Of a stretch of 23,762 nt of DNA, positions 22,581-23,762 are shown in pieces. The position numbers and the translations under genes were made by a program. The notes beneath the pieces are model-generated. The model had not been told where the DNA came from and did not search any database. It saw only the letters and a list, made by a program, of their open reading frames with translations. This DNA comes from SIG673 sp045660565. Lineage in GTDB: Bacteria > Bacillota > Clostridia > Oscillospirales > CAG-272. Within the stretch, counting starts at the first letter, position 1, and every line of letters starts with the position of its first letter. The DNA is taken from positions 1 to 23,762 of the forward strand of contig JAZRDX010000099.1 of the NCBI GenBank assembly GCA_045660565.1, in the 5' to 3' direction.

Positions 22581-23096
22581 TTATTCCGCAGCGGCTTCTT
22601 CTGTGCCGTCCTTTTCCGTAATCGCAGTAAGTACTCTTGCGAGACTGTAAAGCGGAGCCTGGAGACTTCCGAGAAGTCTTCCGAGAAGAACCTCTTTCGA
22701 GGGTGTGCTTGCAAGGTCTTCAACCTTCTTGGCATCTATAACGCCACCGTCTACGAATCCTGCAACGATGCTGAACTTTTCGAGCTTATCCGCATACTCT
22801 TTGAGTATCTTTGCGGGAGCGATAGGATCGTTTTCGGAAACAGCGAGAGCGTTCATACCGGTAAGGTACTGAGCCATATCGGGGTAACCTGCAGCCTCAC
22901 ATGCGCGAAGAGTCATAGTGTTTTTGTAAACGTGGTAGCTAACGCCCGCTTTGCGGAGCTCGTTACGAAGAGCTGTATCCTGCTCAACGGTGATACCGGT
23001 ATAGTTTACGAGAACACCTGCGCTTGCGTTTTTAATGAGTTCTGCAAGAGCCTCGGTTTCTGCCTGCTTTTTAGCAAGAATTTTTGCACTCGGCAT
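22581..23096 (-). CDS. rplJ: Ribosomal protein uL10
   Basis: Base of the ribosomal stalk; binds 23S rRNA and carries bL12 dimers at its C-terminal helix. In many bacteria it also binds its own mRNA leader. The start at 23096 (MPSAKILAKKQAE) gives 171 residues, the normal size; a longer frame to 23285 would run through the leader and is not credible. GGAGGTGA lies directly upstream. Conserved blocks include GVLVNYTGITVEQDTALR, VYKNTMTLRA and the EVLLGRLLGSLQAPL segment. It is co-transcribed with rplL. Confidence 0.96.
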   Translation of the reverse strand: MPSAKILAKKQAETEALAELIKNASAGVLVNYTGITVEQDTALRNELRKAGVSYHVYKNTMTLRACEAAGYPDMAQYLTGMNALAVSENDPIAPAKILKEYADKLEKFSIVAGFVDGGVIDAKKVEDLASTPSKEVLLGRLLGSLQAPLYSLARVLTAITEKDGTEEAAAE

Positions 23097-23137
23097 AATT
23101 TCACCTCCATTATTATTTGAAAGCAATTCAAGGAAAT

Positions 23138-23161
23138 AAAAAAACTCGGTTCTAACCGAGT
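23138..23161 (-). terminator. Attenuator in the rplJ leader
   Basis: On the minus strand, actcggt (23155-23161) pairs with accgagt (23144-23150) around a 4-base loop and runs into a T stretch. It ends about 40 bases before the rplJ start. This is the expected place for conditional termination in Firmicutes L10 leaders. Confidence 0.8.
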
Positions 23162-23266
23162 GCGAAATAACAAAAATAAGGGCGTTACGGCATTTGTGAG
23201 ATAATAACCGTTTCCGCTTATCTACACCGCGATACTTACGTATCACGTTTATTTTTTGTAATCGCG

Positions 23267-23324
23267 CAAGAGCTTTCGCTCTCAAGAACTTTAGTTCAAG
23301 AACTTATGTTCAAGAACTTATGTT
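23267..23324. repeat. Three 14-bp tandem repeats plus a related hairpin in the rplJ leader
   Basis: Units caagaactttagtt (23283-23296), caagaacttatgtt (23297-23310) and caagaacttatgtt (23311-23324) follow each other directly. They are preceded by caagagctttcgctct (23267-23282). Each can fold into a small hairpin with an AGAAC/GTTCT or GAGC/GCTC stem, so the RNA would carry a row of four mini-hairpins. Confidence 0.85.
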
Positions 23325-23393
23325 CTTTAGCCTCGGCAGGATTTACAGGATTTTTTAATCTTTACCTACTGTCTTTGGATTGCTGACCTAAGT

Positions 23394-23422
23394 ATTATAA
23401 CACAAAAAAACGTATTTGTCAA
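23394..23422 (-). promoter_or_regulatory. Consensus sigma-A promoter for rplJ-rplL
   Basis: TTGACA (23417-23422), a 17-base spacer and TATAAT (23394-23399) on the minus strand, both boxes perfect. It gives rplJ-rplL a transcript of their own, independent of rplK-rplA. Confidence 0.93.
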
Positions 23423-23503
23423 TACCTTTTTGAAATTTTTTATTTTTTGCATTTTTGGGTTTCTGTTACACCTATCTCCGTAGGGCGGGGCCTTGGTGCC
23501 GCC

Positions 23504-23592
23504 GTTTTTATTATTTCTAATTTTAACCATTCTTTTTTATGTTCCTTTTCTTGATTTCTTCGCAAAGTCCGACCTTTGCGACGCTCGGCGGG
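23504..23592. repeat. Long direct repeat, copy 1
   Basis: About 89 bases that recur at an offset of 170 bases with only a handful of mismatches. The copy starts with gtttttattattt, includes ttatgttccttttcttg and ends with the hairpin cgcaaagtccgacctttgcg plus acgctcggcgggg. The ends are related to the repeat at 9174-9212. The segment 23423-23762 has no gene that I can support. Confidence 0.85.
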
Positions 23593-23660
23593 GAGCCTCC
23601 GCTGGCGCATAGCCTTCTCCTGCGGGAGAAGGTGGCAGCCGTAGGCTGACGGATGAGGTG
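23593..23660. repeat. Spacer with Clostridia-type intergenic palindromes
   Basis: Between the two long direct repeats lies ccttctcctgcgggagaagg (about 23613-23632), a hairpin, then tggcagccgtaggctgacgg and atgagg. From memory this resembles a widespread intergenic repeat of gut Clostridia genomes. No coding function is seen. Confidence 0.5.
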
Positions 23661-23673
23661 TAAAATCATAGAG

Positions 23674-23762
23674 GTTTTATTATTTTTAATTTTAACTATT
23701 GTTTTTTATGTTCCTTTTCTTGGTTTCTCCGCAAAGTCCGACCTTTGCGACGCTCGGCGGGG
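23674..23762. repeat. Long direct repeat, copy 2 (reaches the window edge)
   Basis: Second copy of the 89-base repeat at 23504-23592. It ends exactly at the window edge with cgctcggcgggg, so the repeat may continue outside. Confidence 0.85.

Larger units (their letters stand above)
23097..23387 (-). promoter_or_regulatory. L10 leader (autoregulatory 5' UTR of rplJ-rplL)
   Basis: About 290 bases between the promoter and the rplJ start. Near its 5' end are ccaaagacagtagg (23366-23379) and aatcctgccgagg (23331-23343), which match from memory the conserved uL10-binding part of the Firmicutes L10 leader. The middle has tandem 14-base hairpin repeats (23283-23324) and a gatacg/cgtatc-type hairpin, and the 3' end has the attenuator. 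Excess uL10-bL12 complex is expected to bind the RNA and favour termination. No protein-coding gene is credible here. Confidence 0.8.

Noticed and set aside
23097..23285. N-terminal extension of rplJ
   Set aside because: It would translate through the attenuator and leader hairpins; uL10 starts at 23096 with GGAGGTGA.
23423..23762. Insertion sequence or transposase remnant
   Set aside because: No coding remnant or terminal inverted repeats were found, only direct repeats and small palindromes.

Overview
The window reads as a chromosomal segment of a moderately GC-rich, endospore-forming member of the Clostridia (Bacillota), probably a gut or anaerobic lineage. Supporting signs are strong purine-rich Shine-Dalgarno sites, consensus sigma-A promoters in AT-rich gaps, a SpoVT-type sporulation regulator, Rho-independent terminators, a Firmicutes-type L10 leader in front of rplJ-rplL, and many short GC-rich palindromes in otherwise AT-rich intergenic DNA. 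The genus is not resolvable from the sequence alone.

Left part (1-7070): the tail of an unknown protein, an Asp/Glu racemase-family gene, then a divergent carbohydrate cluster. Leftward lie a sugar isomerase/epimerase TIM barrel and an FAD-dependent oxidoreductase; rightward lie a D-2-hydroxyacid dehydrogenase and a heparinase II/III-like protein. Both sides have a good sigma-A promoter, and an inverted repeat lies between them. This looks like a small catabolic unit for uronate-containing glycans; the substrate is inferred, not proven.

Middle part (7071-14884): spoVT with a candidate sigma-G promoter, then five leftward genes: a DUF362/ferredoxin protein, a beta-propeller glycosidase-like protein directly downstream of nagA (GlcNAc-6-P deacetylase), a NodB-type polysaccharide deacetylase, and the CCA-adding enzyme. 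The C-terminal tail of the CCA-adding enzyme is encoded by an intergenic repeat.

Right part (15073-23762): gpmI, a family-2 glycosyltransferase coupled to a rhomboid-like membrane protein without a protease dyad, an esterase, and then the most unusual pair. This pair is a small protein made of two bL12 (L7/L12) C-terminal-like domains, overlapping by one base a 737-residue zinc-ribbon/TIR/DUF6273/MORN protein that keeps the TIR catalytic-type glutamate. It converges on the genuine rplL, followed by rplJ with its attenuated leader. The TIR/bL12-like pair is the best candidate for an undescribed system.

Intergenic DNA carries a modular repeat family: short hairpins with variable stems, a conserved 'tatggcgacg' linker and a larger GCGACG/CGTCGC stem. 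It lies just after several stop codons in the same orientation as the gene. Long direct repeats occupy the right edge.
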